NCBI RefSeq assembly: GCF_005048265.1
Contig: NZ_SUNH01000008.1
Coordinates: forward strand, 124,001-188,000
Origin: Paracoccus hibiscisoli
Lineage (GTDB): Bacteria > Pseudomonadota > Alphaproteobacteria > Rhodobacterales > Rhodobacteraceae
DNA length: 64,000 bases
Direction: 5' to 3'
The notes under the pieces are model-generated. The model saw only the letters and a list, made by a program, of their open reading frames with translations. It had not been told where the DNA came from and ran no database searches. Shown here piece after piece: positions 1-8,999 of the stretch (its first letter is position 1; the number at the start of each line of letters is the position of its first letter). The position numbers and the translations under genes were made by a program.

Positions 1-43
1 GGGCCGAGCTGAATGCCCCTCGCCATCGGGCTTGAACCGTGTA

Positions 44-57
44 TGGATGGCTCCCGC
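44..57 (+). repeat. Left inverted repeat of the IS1111-type element
   Basis: The motif TGGATGGCTCCCGC matches the complement of 1367-1380 at all 14 positions. It lies beyond the 3' end of the transposase gene. Confidence 0.85.
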
Positions 58-300
58 GTGGCAAGAGGCTTGTGATATTCGGCATCTGGTCGGGTGCAGC
101 CATGTATTCGGCGTCTGATCTGCGGTAATCCGCGCGCCCTGATGAACGTCCGCCTGAGGTGTGGGTCCCTATCAATGGCACGCGCCCAAGGCGCTCCGGT
201 TCAAACGGGGTGTCCCTGCCTCTTTTCCGTCAGTTTGCCATCATCTCACGGTGCCCTCGCCATTTCGGTCAGGCCGCGAGCGGCCTGTAGTTCAAATCGC
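58..300 (-). ncRNA. Candidate seekRNA/bridge RNA region of the IS1111-type element
   Basis: This is the only sizeable non-coding stretch inside the element, about 240 bases between the transposase stop and the left inverted repeat. In IS1111-type elements the guide RNA that pairs with target and donor DNA is encoded in the non-coding segment downstream of the transposase, which is exactly this place. No structure was computed and the RNA limits are unknown. The call rests on position and family knowledge. Confidence 0.35.
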
Positions 301-1305
301 TCATGTTGGGCGCCAGACCTCGCCCGTTTTCAACATGGCCCAGATGGCCCGCGCCATGCGATTGGCCAAGGCTATGGCAGCAACCTTGAGCGGCTTGGTC
401 GCGATCAGTCGTCCTAGCCAGTCGGTGCCGGGGTCAGAGCGTTTGCGAGCGGAGATCACGCCCATGGCGCCAAGATAAAGCAGGCGTCGGATATACCGGT
501 TGCCCATCTTTGAGATCGACCCAAACCGTTCTTTGCCTCCGCTGGAATGGGGCTTTGGCGTGAGGCCCAGCCAAGCCGGTAAGTCACGGGCTGATCTGAA
601 GCTCGACACATCGGGCAGCGTTGCGGCCAGCACGCTGGCGGTAATGGGTCCAATGCCCGGCACAGTCTGGAGACGGCACGCGGTCTCGTCTTTCTCTGCG
701 TCGGCTTTGAGCTGACCGGTCATGACATCGATGCGCTGCTTCGTGTCGCGGAACTGGCCGGCAAGCAGATCGAGCGGCATCCGCGCCTCGGGCGGCAGAT
801 CGGCTGTTTCCGCCTCGGCAATGAGGCGGCCCATGTTGTGAACGCCCTTTGGGACCACGATGCCGAACTCTCCCAGATGCGCGCGGATTGCGTTGACAAG
901 CTGCGTCAGCTGGCGAACGAGAAAGTCACGCGTCCGGTGCTGCATCAGCACCGCCTGCTGCCTCTCGGTCTTGACCGGCACGAAGCGCATGTTCGGACGG
1001 GTTACCGCTTCGCAGATCGCCTCTGCATCAGCCGCATCCGTCTTGCCCCGCTTGACGAAGGGCTTGACGTAGGAGGGCGGGACCAGCCGCACATCATGGC
1101 CAAGCTTTGCCAGTTCCCGTGACCAGTAATGGGCTCCTGCGCAGGCTTCCATGCCAACGAGGCAAGGTGGAAAGCGTGAGAAGAACAGCAGGACCTGGGC
1201 TCTCCTGACCTGCCGCCGCACGAGGACGATGCCTTTGGCATCAACGCCATGAACCTGAAACACGTTCTTGGCCAGATTCAGGCCAATTGTGGCAACCTCC
1301 TTCAT
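301..1305 (-). CDS. IS110-family DEDD transposase with an altered first catalytic residue
   Basis: This 334-residue protein has the RuvC-like DEDD domain at the N terminus (about residues 5-150) and the transposase_20 (HhH-like) domain at the C terminus with VPGIGPITAS and GISKMGN-like motifs (about 210-300). The second acidic residue (GMEACAG) and the KTDAADA pair are visible. The first position reads IGLNLAKNVFQVHG. Family members normally have Asp where this protein has Asn10 (codon AAT), so the element may be inactive or act only with a partner in trans. Length is typical for the family (about 310-350 residues). The ATG follows a GGAGGTT-like segment within its own early codons and overlaps a copy of the terminal repeat motif. 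Confidence 0.88.
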   Translation of the reverse strand: MKEVATIGLNLAKNVFQVHGVDAKGIVLVRRQVRRAQVLLFFSRFPPCLVGMEACAGAHYWSRELAKLGHDVRLVPPSYVKPFVKRGKTDAADAEAICEAVTRPNMRFVPVKTERQQAVLMQHRTRDFLVRQLTQLVNAIRAHLGEFGIVVPKGVHNMGRLIAEAETADLPPEARMPLDLLAGQFRDTKQRIDVMTGQLKADAEKDETACRLQTVPGIGPITASVLAATLPDVSSFRSARDLPAWLGLTPKPHSSGGKERFGSISKMGNRYIRRLLYLGAMGVISARKRSDPGTDWLGRLIATKPLKVAAIALANRMARAIWAMLKTGEVWRPT

Positions 1306-1366
1306 GGATGGCTCCCTTCATTGGTAGGTGTGACAGCACCCAATGTGGCACATTGCGATGCCGGGA

Positions 1367-1380
1367 GCGGGAGCCATCCA
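1367..1380 (-). repeat. Right inverted repeat of the IS1111-type element
   Basis: This is the perfect complement of 44-57 and lies 62 bases upstream of the transposase start. The sequence immediately outside is the 3' part of an IS481 transposase relic. Confidence 0.85.
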
Positions 1381-1382
1381 CT

Positions 1383-1770
1383 CCATCAATGGCGCCGCAA
1401 TGGTTCACCGATGCAACGCCGAGCGCGTCAGATGAGGGATTGATGGCTGCAGGGCATAGAGGCAGTCATCCAACGGCAGCAGCCAGTGCCAACGAAAAGC
1501 GACGACGGGCGCCTCCCCGGCCTTGCGTCAGGATCGTCGATTGCGGTTCCTTTGGCCCGGTCTTGAGATCCTCGACCGTCTGACGCTTTCGCCACCGTCT
1601 TCTGACTGATGCCCATCTCCCGGCTTAGCATCGCGAGCGAAGCTTGCGATCATTCGGGCCGGGCCCTCGGACCGATGGCGGGGCGGGGCGGGCCTCATTC
1701 CTGCCGCTCTGACGGCGTGCGTGGTCGTGGCGCTTCCGTGGCGAACCCGGCCCACAATGCTTCCTTTCAT
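1383..1770 (-). pseudogene. IS481-family transposase relic (N-terminal part, frameshifted)
   Basis: Reading the minus strand in shifting frames gives the N-terminal segments of an IS481-type transposase in the correct order. They are VGRVRHGSATTTHAVRAA near 1755-1700, SREMGISQKTVAK and QTVEDLKTGPKEP near 1625-1545, then VVAFRW.WLLPLDDCLYALQPSIPHLTRSALHR near 1510-1410. At least two frameshifts separate them, and the rest of the protein (integrase core) is missing because the IS1111-type element begins at 1380. It cannot encode a functional transposase. Confidence 0.7.
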
Positions 1771-1959
1771 ACCAGCGAAAGGATTGCACCATCAAACCGT
1801 GAGATCAAACAATTAAGCTCTGCTGTAACGCCATCAGAGCCATTTGGACATCTCACCTGTCTCATTTCAGGAATTGGTAACACGGCTGCAGGTGCCGCAC
1901 GCGGACCAACAGGTCCGATAAGCGGATGGATCAGAGACGTTTGCAGTAGCGGTGTGATC

Positions 1960-2670
1960 CTGGCTTTGCGGCCGAGGTGAACATCGCGAGTGCACCGACG
2001 GGGATGCTGATCCCGCCGTTGATGGCTGTCATCATCTACTTGCCGATTGCCGGCGGCGCCTCGATCAGCGCGCTGTTTCTGGGCGGTGCCGTGGCGGGAA
2101 GCCTCTGGGGCATCAGAGTGATGATCCTAAAGGGCTCCGGCGCCCCTGCAGGGCTTCCGGAACGAGACGGACCACATGACCGGCGCGACCATGCTGATCC
2201 TGGCATCGCTCAGCTTTAGGATATCTTTCACGGGGATGCCGGCGACGGCGACCGCATTCATCGATGCCATCTCCGAGGGACCCGTAATGGTCATGCTGAT
2301 CCTCAACCTGCTGTTGCTGGTCGTCGGGTGCGTCATGGACATGGGGCCGGCCAACTTGTTCTTCATCCCCATCCTGCCGCCCATCGCCCAGAAGGCGGGA
2401 TATGTCCCCGTACATTTCGGCAGCATGATGATCTTCAATCTGGCGATGGGCACCATCATTCCGCCGGTCGGACCGGGCCTGTTTGTCGGCGCCAGTGTGA
2501 CCCGCGTCAAGGTTGGGACCGTAATGGTCCTCCCTGCCCCTTGCTACCTGATGGTTCTTGCGCTTCTGTTGGTCATCACCCACCTTCCCTGGCTTAACGT
2601 GTGGCCGCTTCGGGCTCTCGCAACTGTTTTCATCAACCGTCCTGCGCGGGGCAACGCGGATATCAATTGA
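1960..2670 (+). pseudogene. TRAP transporter large permease (DctM) relic
   Basis: Two pieces of a DctM-type 12-TM permease lie in different frames. The first (about 1960-2115) contains SAPTGMLIPPLMAVIIYLPI and GGASISALFLGG. The second (about 2176-2640) carries the C-terminal helices with VVGCVMDMGPANLFFIPILP and FNLAMGTIIPPVGPGLFVGAS. An intact DctM has about 430 residues. The first half is absent, and a deletion or frameshift of roughly 60 bases separates the two pieces. Intact TRAP transporters import carboxylates or sugars with a DctP binding protein and DctQ, neither of which is present. The remnant is non-functional. Confidence 0.75.
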
Positions 2671-2682
2671 CCGCTGGCGCCC

Positions 2683-3621
2683 TCATCGCGGCGGGTCGGG
2701 GCGGACCAGGGGTTCGACCTCGGCGGCGCCGGTGATCCTGCCGCGCCGTTCGGCCAGGACCGCCTGCAAGTTCGACAGGATGATGATGCCGCCGCCCAGA
2801 AACACCCACAGGTCGATCGCTTCGCCATAGGCGTAAAAGCCCACCACCGCGGCCATCGGCCCCCGCAGAAAGTCGATGGGAATGACGACCGATGCCTCCA
2901 GCCGCCGCAGGGCCTGTGCCTGGCAGAAGTGCGCCGCCAGCGCGCCGATGCCCGCGACCACCATCCAGGGCACCGCGGCCATCGGCACCGGGCGCCAGTC
3001 GGTCAGCGCCGCGATCAGCCCAAGCGGCAGCTGGATCAGGATCAGCCAGACCACGATCGCGCCCGGCGAACAGTGCCCCGTCAGCCGCTTGACCATGATC
3101 AGCGACAGCCCATAGCCCGCCGCGGCGATCAGCACCAACCCCGCCGCCGGGTCGATCATGCCGATGCCGGGGCGCACGATGACCAGGACGCCCACGAACC
3201 CGCCCGCCGTGGCCAGGATGCGCTGGCGGCTGACCTTTTCGCGCAGCAGCAGCCAAGCGAACAGCGTCACCCAGATGGGCATGGTGAATTCCAGCGCAAA
3301 GACCGAGGCCAGCGGCAGCAGCACGATGCCGATGGTCCAGAAATACTGCGCGGTGAAATGCACCACGTTGCGCGCCAGATGCAGCGGCACCGCCCGCATC
3401 CGCCGGATTTCGGGAAAGACCGCGCGCCCCACCGCCAGAATGACGAACAGCCCCACCAGCGCGCGAAAGAACAGCACCTGCCGGATCGACAGCGTCCCGG
3501 CCATCTCGCGAGAGCCGACGGACATGGCGATGAAGGCGACCATGCTGAGGCCCATCCAGATCAGGCCCTGGACGAAGGGCGATCCGGGCAACGCCCGGTC
3601 AGAGGGGATCGTGTCGGTCAT
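2683..3621 (-). CDS. DMT superfamily transporter, EamA/RhaT type
   Basis: This 312-residue integral membrane protein has ten hydrophobic segments arranged as two EamA repeats (about residues 12-145 and 155-290). That is the usual length and plan of inner-membrane drug/metabolite exporters. A typical first-repeat motif, FTAQYFWTIGIVLLPLA, is followed by ALEFTMPIWVTLFA. The start is the ATG at 3621, preceded by an AAGAGG Shine-Dalgarno sequence about eight bases upstream; the frame stays open further upstream without family similarity. Substrate cannot be deduced. It is a single gene between pseudogenes and its stop is only 12 bases from the dctM relic, so it may simply be a survivor of deletions. 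Confidence 0.85.
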   Translation of the reverse strand: MTDTIPSDRALPGSPFVQGLIWMGLSMVAFIAMSVGSREMAGTLSIRQVLFFRALVGLFVILAVGRAVFPEIRRMRAVPLHLARNVVHFTAQYFWTIGIVLLPLASVFALEFTMPIWVTLFAWLLLREKVSRQRILATAGGFVGVLVIVRPGIGMIDPAAGLVLIAAAGYGLSLIMVKRLTGHCSPGAIVVWLILIQLPLGLIAALTDWRPVPMAAVPWMVVAGIGALAAHFCQAQALRRLEASVVIPIDFLRGPMAAVVGFYAYGEAIDLWVFLGGGIIILSNLQAVLAERRGRITGAAEVEPLVRPDPPR

Positions 3622-3702
3622 GGGAAACCTCTTGGTGCTTCGGCGGCCCCGTTCTTGCCCGTCCCGACCCCGGATGGAAGGGCCGATGGCGCAACGCACG
3701 GC

Positions 3703-3711
3703 TTATCCACA
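3703..3711 (+). promoter_or_regulatory. Isolated perfect DnaA box
   Basis: TTATCCACA matches the consensus DnaA box exactly. It stands alone in the non-coding stretch upstream of the EamA gene and no second good box was seen nearby. It could be a regulatory DnaA site or chance. Confidence 0.25.
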
Positions 3712-3857
3712 AATTCTGGGGATGGTTTCGGGGATAGCGCCAATTTCCGCCCTGGCATCGCACAGTTGGCCAGATGCCATGCCATTGGATTCAAGCACCC
3801 AGACGGGCGAGTACCAGTTCATAGATCAACGCACTTGCGTGGCGGCGACCGTGACAT

Positions 3858-4136
3858 CTAATCGCCAGTCATCGGGTGCACGCTGCCCCCGGGCAATTTC
3901 AGCCGTGTCGTTGTCAAGACAGCGCCGTCCCCGGTACAGGTCAGCCTGACGCGCCAGTCTGGTGACTGAAACGTCAAGCGCAGCTTGCCTGCATCCACCC
4001 CGGTACCGCGCTCGACCCCGGTCCGGATGTGACCCGATTGCATCAGAACCTGAAAGCCGATCACGTCCAGCTCCATCAGCGGCGCAATCTGCGTAGCATC
4101 GACGATGGGTTTGTCACCTTCGAACTCGATTTTCAT
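3858..4136 (-). CDS. DUF6522 family protein
   Basis: This 92-residue protein begins MKIEFEGDKPIVDA and continues with a compact beta-rich pattern ending RLTFQSPDWRVRLTCTGDGAVL. The arrangement (predicted Asp-rich N-terminal strand, VERGTGVDAGKLRLTF centre) matches the small DUF6522 family common in Rhodobacteraceae, often near nitrosative-stress or denitrification genes. The start is the ATG at 4136 with a GGGGAG ribosome-binding site. The frame stays open into the tail of the upstream hmp relic, which suggests the two genes were once co-transcribed. Biochemical function is not known to me. Confidence 0.6.
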   Translation of the reverse strand: MKIEFEGDKPIVDATQIAPLMELDVIGFQVLMQSGHIRTGVERGTGVDAGKLRLTFQSPDWRVRLTCTGDGAVLTTTRLKLPGGSVHPMTGD

Positions 4137-4159
4137 GGTAGATTTCTCCCCCTGTCGTG

Positions 4160-5122
4160 CGTCACCATCAGGCCGCAAGCTGCTCATCCGCGGACCAAAG
4201 AATGGATAGCGGATTTGGTCGGCACGAACGCCCCCCTCCCTCAGGCCCGCCACGACGTATCGGGGGGCCGCACAGATCGATGACGGCCTCAGTCAGCGGG
4301 ACGCTGGTCGGCTACCAGTCCCTGCTGATCCGCCCGGGATAGCCCAAGATACCCGCGCCGCTTTCATAGACCGTGCTGACCGATATTTCCATGGCGATCC
4401 GCTGCGTCCCGCACCTGCCGGGTTAGCGCGTGATGTGCGGGACAGCCTGTTCCGTGGACGGAATGGGCTGGGACTTCCCGCATGCTGACCATCGGCGTCA
4501 GGCCAACCCCACCCGACAGCAGGACAACCGAATGCAGCGGGTTGTCCGCCCGGTGACAATCACCAGTGGGCATTGTGATGCCGGAAGGTGAAGGGCTCCC
4601 CGTCCGCCTCGCGCTTGACGGGATGCAATTGCACTGGTCGCCCGGCTAGCTGGAGATCGGATGGTTGCGCTTGACCCTTGGCAGTCCGGCCGCGCCAAAG
4701 CGCAACGTCAGATATTGGACGGGACGGTGGAGAACGGCACGGCTTCCGTCCTCAGGGCGCAGCACGAAGGAAACAAGCCCTCCGGCCTCGGCTTGCTGTT
4801 CGGCGACCGTAAAGCGGCGCCAGTTGGTCCAGCCGTTGCCCAGAACCTTCTTGATGGCGAAAGAATTGTGCCCAAGCGGGGTCGTAGAACCGATATGTTT
4901 CCCGGCGATCCGTTCGCCTGCCGCACCCAGAGCCGGCACGTTTTCGGTGTTTCGGCCATAGGCCGGAACGACCTGCGTCAAGGCCAGCCGCTTCGTGCCT
5001 TTTTCTGGTTCGACTGGTTGGACAAGGAAGCGATACGGCCATTGCGGAACAGCCGCCGGTACATCGTTTCAGTGATCAACGGTTTCCTGTTTCAGTGCGG
5101 GAACGCTGGCCGTTGCGACCAT
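4160..5122 (-). pseudogene. hmp: Flavohemoglobin / nitric oxide dioxygenase pseudogene
   Basis: Pieces of a flavohemoglobin appear in order in changing frames. A globin part (LTQVVPAYGRNTENVPALGAA) is followed by a deletion, then by the FAD-domain opening NGWTNWRRFTVAEQQAEAGG and the RPVQYLTLRFGAAGLPRVKRNHPIS motif. The NAD-domain motif VLLSGGVGLTPMVSMRE and the C-terminal AGLREGGVRADQIRYPFFGP follow. Stop codons occur soon after the putative ATG at 5122 and again after the FAD motif. An intact Hmp is about 400 residues and detoxifies NO to nitrate. Heme ligation and hydride transfer cannot be rebuilt from this copy. Its tail runs into the DUF6522 gene. Confidence 0.75.
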
Positions 5123-5445
5123 GAAGGTCTGCGGGGAGCACTCCTAAACGTGCCTTTGTATGGTCCTGGTAGAGATCGGCGACGATGCATCTATAACAAA
5201 GGCAAGAAACATAGGGCGTTTAGCCCCACGGCTTGTCGGTGCGACTCCGTGTCATGGCTGGAGAGAAACAGTAGGGCCTATGTCCGCCGTGGAAGCAGAC
5301 TAAAAAAACGACGACACGGGTGCGGCGGCAGTGTCCGACCGCCCGCCGCCCTCAGTTCTCTCCTATCTTGTGCAGTCGGATGGTCCGGGCCATGCAGGCT
5401 TGGTCCGGGTGCCTATCTCGGTTGAGATCGCCGTCCGCGATGCTG
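5123..5445. other. Intergenic region between malQ and the hmp relic
   Basis: No gene is supported here. The stretch holds the former hmp 5' region and the 3' flank of the glycogen/trehalose operon. ATGCATCT at 5185-5192 resembles half of an NsrR-type site but is too short to claim. No convincing intrinsic terminator for malQ was seen. Confidence 0.5.
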
Positions 5446-7230
5446 TCAGACGGGACGCTCGGCTGCCAGTGCCGCTGCCAGGTCGCGATACAGGGGTGTG
5501 TCGACCAACTTGTCCAGCGGCACGGTCAGCTTGCGACGCCAGTTCGGGTATTCATCGACGGTCGAGGGCACATTGACCGGAGAAAGCTCCGCCGCCATAT
5601 CCTCCAGCCGCACCGCGAACAGGCGTGAGGGTGCACGGGACAGGTGCTTGTGGACCGCAACCGTCAGCGCGGGTGGCGCATCGTCGGGGCCGATCGTCCC
5701 GGCGGCCTCGGCCGTGATCAATCCCGCGGCCACCAGATCGCCAAGCAGGTCCGCGCGCTCGGCCGCACGCGATCTGCGCTGTTCGTCCGCCGCCGTCTGC
5801 CCGATGAACCCAAAACCCTCGCGCAGCGCCACGTCATCGCCGCGCCACCACCCCCGGAAGGTTGGCAGATCATGCGTGGACAGGCAGGCCAGCGCCTCGC
5901 GCGGATAATTCTTCGGCGGGATGAAACCCTGCGCATCGCGCTCGAAGAAGAAGATGCGATAGGACAGGATGCGGCAGGCTTCCATCACGTCGCGGAATCC
6001 GGGCGGGACATTGCCAAGATCCTCTCCGATGATGGTGGTGGCGTTCTGCCGGGATGCCTCGGCCAGGGCGGTCAGCATGTCGGCCAGCGGATAGCGGGCA
6101 TAGGTGCCGTCCGCGGCCCCTGCCCCCTGCGGCATCAGGAACAGTTGCCACAGCCCCATGGCGTGATCGATGCGCAAGGCGCCCGCCTGACGCGTCGCCC
6201 GACCGATCAGCTCTCGGAACGGCGCCGCCCGCGTGGCCGCCATCGCCACCGGCGACAGCGGTGCCAGACCCCAATCCTGTCCCTGCTCGTTGAAGTAATC
6301 CGGCGGCGCGCCGATGCGCACATCGGGCAGCACGATATCGCTGCCCCAGCTGCCCGATCCGTCGGCGGCCTCGCCGACTGCGAAATCCAGATAGAGGCCG
6401 ATCGCCATGCCCAGGGACCGGCACCGGTCGCGCAGCGCCTGCAGCTGCGTCTGGCACAGATATTGCAGCCACATGTGAAAGGCGATGTCGTCGGACCGCC
6501 TGTCCGCCAGGGTGCGGACGGCCTCTCCGTCCACGGCGCGCCAAGCCTCGGGCCAGGACAGCCAGCCTGCGCCGTGCCCCTGTGCGACCATCTCAGTCGA
6601 GACGACCTCGAACAGGGCGTGGCGGTACAGGTCATCACCGCCCTCGGCGCGGAACGCCTCGGGCACTGTTGCGCCCTTGGCCCAGATCGCGCGCAGGGCC
6701 GCCAGTTTTGCCGCAGCCACCGCCGGATAGTCGACCAGCGGTGCAGCGCGCAGATCATGCAGTGCGGCGGCGTCGGCCATTGCAGGATCAAAGCCGGGCA
6801 CCGCGTCCACTGCCAGATAAAGCGGGTTCAGAAACCGCCGGTTCGACGGAGAGAACGGGCTGCACCGCGACGGGTCGGCCAGAAACATCGCATGCAGCGG
6901 GTTCAGCCCCAGGAACGCGGCCCCCGCCTGCGCCGCATGCCCGGCCAGGACCTGAAGGTCAGCGAAATCGCCGATGCCCCAGTTGCGCGCGCTGCGCAGC
7001 TGATACAGCTGCAGCGCGATGCCCCAGTGACGCCCCTGCCCCGGGACGTGGCACTGCGCCCCGGGCGGCGCGACAAGCTGCGGCTCGTCCGCCAGCGGGG
7101 GCAGGCGGTCGGCGCCGAAGGCCTGCAGCAATCCGCGCAGGGTATTGTCCGGGGCATCGCGCTGTGCGCCGCCGACCAGATCATATTGGGGTTGGATGCC
7201 ATAGGCGCGCGCCCGGTCCCGCAAGGTCAT
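5446..7230 (-). CDS. malQ: 4-alpha-glucanotransferase (amylomaltase)
   Basis: This 594-residue GH77 enzyme transfers alpha-1,4-glucan segments between maltodextrins in the cytoplasm. The catalytic residues are recognisable: nucleophile Asp in GALRIDHAMGLWQLF, acid/base Glu in IIGEDLGNVPPG, and the transition-state Asp in LSTHDLPTFRGWWRG. The N-terminal part shows WGIALQLYQLRSARNWGIGDF and the donor-site ADPSRCSPFSPSNRRFLNPLY motif. The start at 7230 overlaps the treZ stop by four bases (ATGA), so translation is probably coupled. It is the last gene of the glgE-treS-glgB-treZ-malQ operon. It probably trims or rebuilds linear oligosaccharides made during turnover of the GlgE polymer. Confidence 0.93.
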   Translation of the reverse strand: MTLRDRARAYGIQPQYDLVGGAQRDAPDNTLRGLLQAFGADRLPPLADEPQLVAPPGAQCHVPGQGRHWGIALQLYQLRSARNWGIGDFADLQVLAGHAAQAGAAFLGLNPLHAMFLADPSRCSPFSPSNRRFLNPLYLAVDAVPGFDPAMADAAALHDLRAAPLVDYPAVAAAKLAALRAIWAKGATVPEAFRAEGGDDLYRHALFEVVSTEMVAQGHGAGWLSWPEAWRAVDGEAVRTLADRRSDDIAFHMWLQYLCQTQLQALRDRCRSLGMAIGLYLDFAVGEAADGSGSWGSDIVLPDVRIGAPPDYFNEQGQDWGLAPLSPVAMAATRAAPFRELIGRATRQAGALRIDHAMGLWQLFLMPQGAGAADGTYARYPLADMLTALAEASRQNATTIIGEDLGNVPPGFRDVMEACRILSYRIFFFERDAQGFIPPKNYPREALACLSTHDLPTFRGWWRGDDVALREGFGFIGQTAADEQRRSRAAERADLLGDLVAAGLITAEAAGTIGPDDAPPALTVAVHKHLSRAPSRLFAVRLEDMAAELSPVNVPSTVDEYPNWRRKLTVPLDKLVDTPLYRDLAAALAAERPV

Positions 7231-8999
7231 GATGCGCGCTCCGACCAGAGGGCGACGGCGTCGGGTGCCAGCACACCGGGACGGCCCGCAAAACAGGTGC
7301 CCGCCGCCGGCGGCAGGTCGGCCGCCCGGTCCGACAGGTTCGCGCGCAGGGACAACCGCGCGCCGTCCAGCTGCCAATCCACCGCGATCAGACCGTCGCG
7401 CGCCAGCAGTACCTGGCCCGCATGCCCCCCCGCACCGGCCAGATGTGGCGTCACCCACGTCCGGCGCAGGGCCAGCAGGCCGCGCGTGAAGGCCAGCCAG
7501 TCGCGCCCCTCGGCGGATGCCGCGCGGTCCCAATCGATGCGCGAGGCCGCGAAGGTCGCCGGATCGTTGGGGTCGGGAATGGTCTGGCGGGCCGCACTGT
7601 CCTGGAACGCGCCAAAGCCCGCGAATTCGCGGCGGCGACCGTCGCGGACGGCCTGGGCCAGATCGCCGTGAAAATCGGTAAAGAACGCGAATGGCCGCGT
7701 TTCACCCCATTCCTCGCCCATGAACATCAGCGGCACATGGGGCGACAGCAGATGGATCGTCATCAGCGCCCGGACCTTGTCGCGCGATGACAGCGCCAGC
7801 AGCCGCTCGCCAAGGGCGCGGTTGCCCGTCTGGTCGTGGTTCTGGAGGAAATCGACAAAGGCCAGCGGCGGCAGATGCGTCGAGGGTTCGCCATGCGCGT
7901 TCCCGGACACCGGCATCGCTTCGCCCTGCCAGACGAAACCCTGAGCCAGGGCACGGGCGAACTTGCCCCACCGGTCCTCGGCGAAATCGGCGTAATAGCC
8001 CTCGGTCTCGCCGGTGGCGATGACATGGGCGACGTTGTGGAAATCGTCGTTCCACTCGGCGGAATAAAGGCGCGGACGGCCCTGATCGTCGCGCGTGTGC
8101 AGGCTGGTGATGTTGCGGTTGTCCTCGGTCGTCAGGTGGGCGTCGGGAAACCGCGCCCGGACCTGTTGCGCGATGCTGACCAGCAGTTCCGGGTCGGATG
8201 CGTCGCGCACATGGTCCACCGCATCCAGCCGCAGCCCGTCCACATGAAACTCCTCCATCCAGTACAGCGCGTTCTCGATGAAGAACCGCCGCACCGGGTC
8301 GCGGCCATAGGCGATCGCGTTCCCCCAGGGCGTCTGGCGGTCGGCGTCGAAAAAGTCCGGCGCATAGGCCGACAGATAGCTGCCTTCGGGGCCGAAATGG
8401 TTGTAGACCACGTCCAGCAGGACCATCAGCCCGTGACCGTGACAGGCATCGACCAGCGCCTTGAGGTCATCGGGCGTGCCATAGGCCGGATGGGGCGCAT
8501 AGGGCAGAACACCGTCATAGCCCCAGCCCCGGTTGCCCGCGAATTGCGCCACGGGCATGATCTCGATGGCGGTGATGCCGGTTTCCGCCAGATGCGGCAG
8601 GCGTTCAATGGCCGCGCGGAAGGTCCCCTCCGGGGTGAACGTCCCGATATGCAGCTCCAGGATCACGGCCTCGTGCCACGGTCGGCCCTGCCAGGGGGAC
8701 CAGGAGAACGCCTTCGGGTCCGTCACGACCGACGCGCCATGCACATCCCCCTCCTGCGCGCGCGCGGCGGGGTCCGGCACCACGCGCCCATCCTCCAGCA
8801 CAAAGGCGTATCTGGCCCCCGCCCCGATGCCCGGCAGGGTCACCTCGAACCAACCGTCCGCGTCACGATCCATGGCGTGATCACGACCATCGAATCGCAG
8901 CAACAGGCGCCGCTGACCCGGCGCCCACAGACGGAACCGGGTGCCGCCAGCACCCAGTTCGGCACCCCAGCTTTTGCGAAATGCGCGTCGGTCGGTCAT
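7227..8999 (-). CDS. treZ: Malto-oligosyltrehalose trehalohydrolase
   Basis: This 590-residue GH13 enzyme hydrolyses the alpha-1,4 bond next to the trehalose unit of maltooligosyl-trehalose, releasing trehalose. It has an N-terminal CBM48/E-set domain ([19 protein letters not shown]), the Asp nucleophile in [12 protein letters not shown], the Glu in [10 protein letters not shown] and the late Asp in [31 protein letters not shown]-like and [13 protein letters not shown] segments are characteristic of TreZ rather than of GlgX or GlgB. Both ends overlap neighbours by four bases. The partner synthase TreY, which makes its substrate, is not in this window, so TreZ must rely on a treY elsewhere or is an evolutionary leftover. 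Confidence 0.92.
   Translation of the reverse strand: MTDRRAFRKSWGAELGAGGTRFRLWAPGQRRLLLRFDGRDHAMDRDADGWFEVTLPGIGAGARYAFVLEDGRVVPDPAARAQEGDVHGASVVTDPKAFSWSPWQGRPWHEAVILELHIGTFTPEGTFRAAIERLPHLAETGITAIEIMPVAQFAGNRGWGYDGVLPYAPHPAYGTPDDLKALVDACHGHGLMVLLDVVYNHFGPEGSYLSAYAPDFFDADRQTPWGNAIAYGRDPVRRFFIENALYWMEEFHVDGLRLDAVDHVRDASDPELLVSIAQQVRARFPDAHLTTEDNRNITSLHTRDDQGRPRLYSAEWNDDFHNVAHVIATGETEGYYADFAEDRWGKFARALAQGFVWQGEAMPVSGNAHGEPSTHLPPLAFVDFLQNHDQTGNRALGERLLALSSRDKVRALMTIHLLSPHVPLMFMGEEWGETRPFAFFTDFHGDLAQAVRDGRRREFAGFGAFQDSAARQTIPDPNDPATFAASRIDWDRAASAEGRDWLAFTRGLLALRRTWVTPHLAGAGGHAGQVLLARDGLIAVDWQLDGARLSLRANLSDRAADLPPAAGTCFAGRPGVLAPDAVALWSERAS

Larger units (their letters stand above)
44..1380 (-). 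mobile_element. IS110-family (IS1111 subgroup) insertion sequence
   Basis: The element consists of one DEDD-type transposase gene flanked by a perfect 14-bp inverted repeat (TGGATGGCTCCCGC at 44-57 and its complement at 1367-1380). Inverted repeats near the ends mark the IS1111 branch of IS110. A third, partial copy of the same motif (12 bases, direct orientation) lies at 1305-1316, touching the transposase start codon. No target duplication was identified, as is usual for this family. The exact tips are uncertain because IS1111 repeats are sub-terminal by a few bases. The right flank runs directly into an IS481 transposase relic, so this copy appears to have inserted into older mobile DNA. 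Confidence 0.85.

Noticed and set aside
5185-5192. NsrR-like half site upstream of the hmp relic
   Set aside because: Eight bases only and no second half; not enough to call a regulator site.
5644-7671. Long plus-strand open frame opposite malQ
   Set aside because: It is an antisense shadow of a confidently identified GH77 gene in high-GC DNA; its product is Arg/Gln-rich and has no family features.
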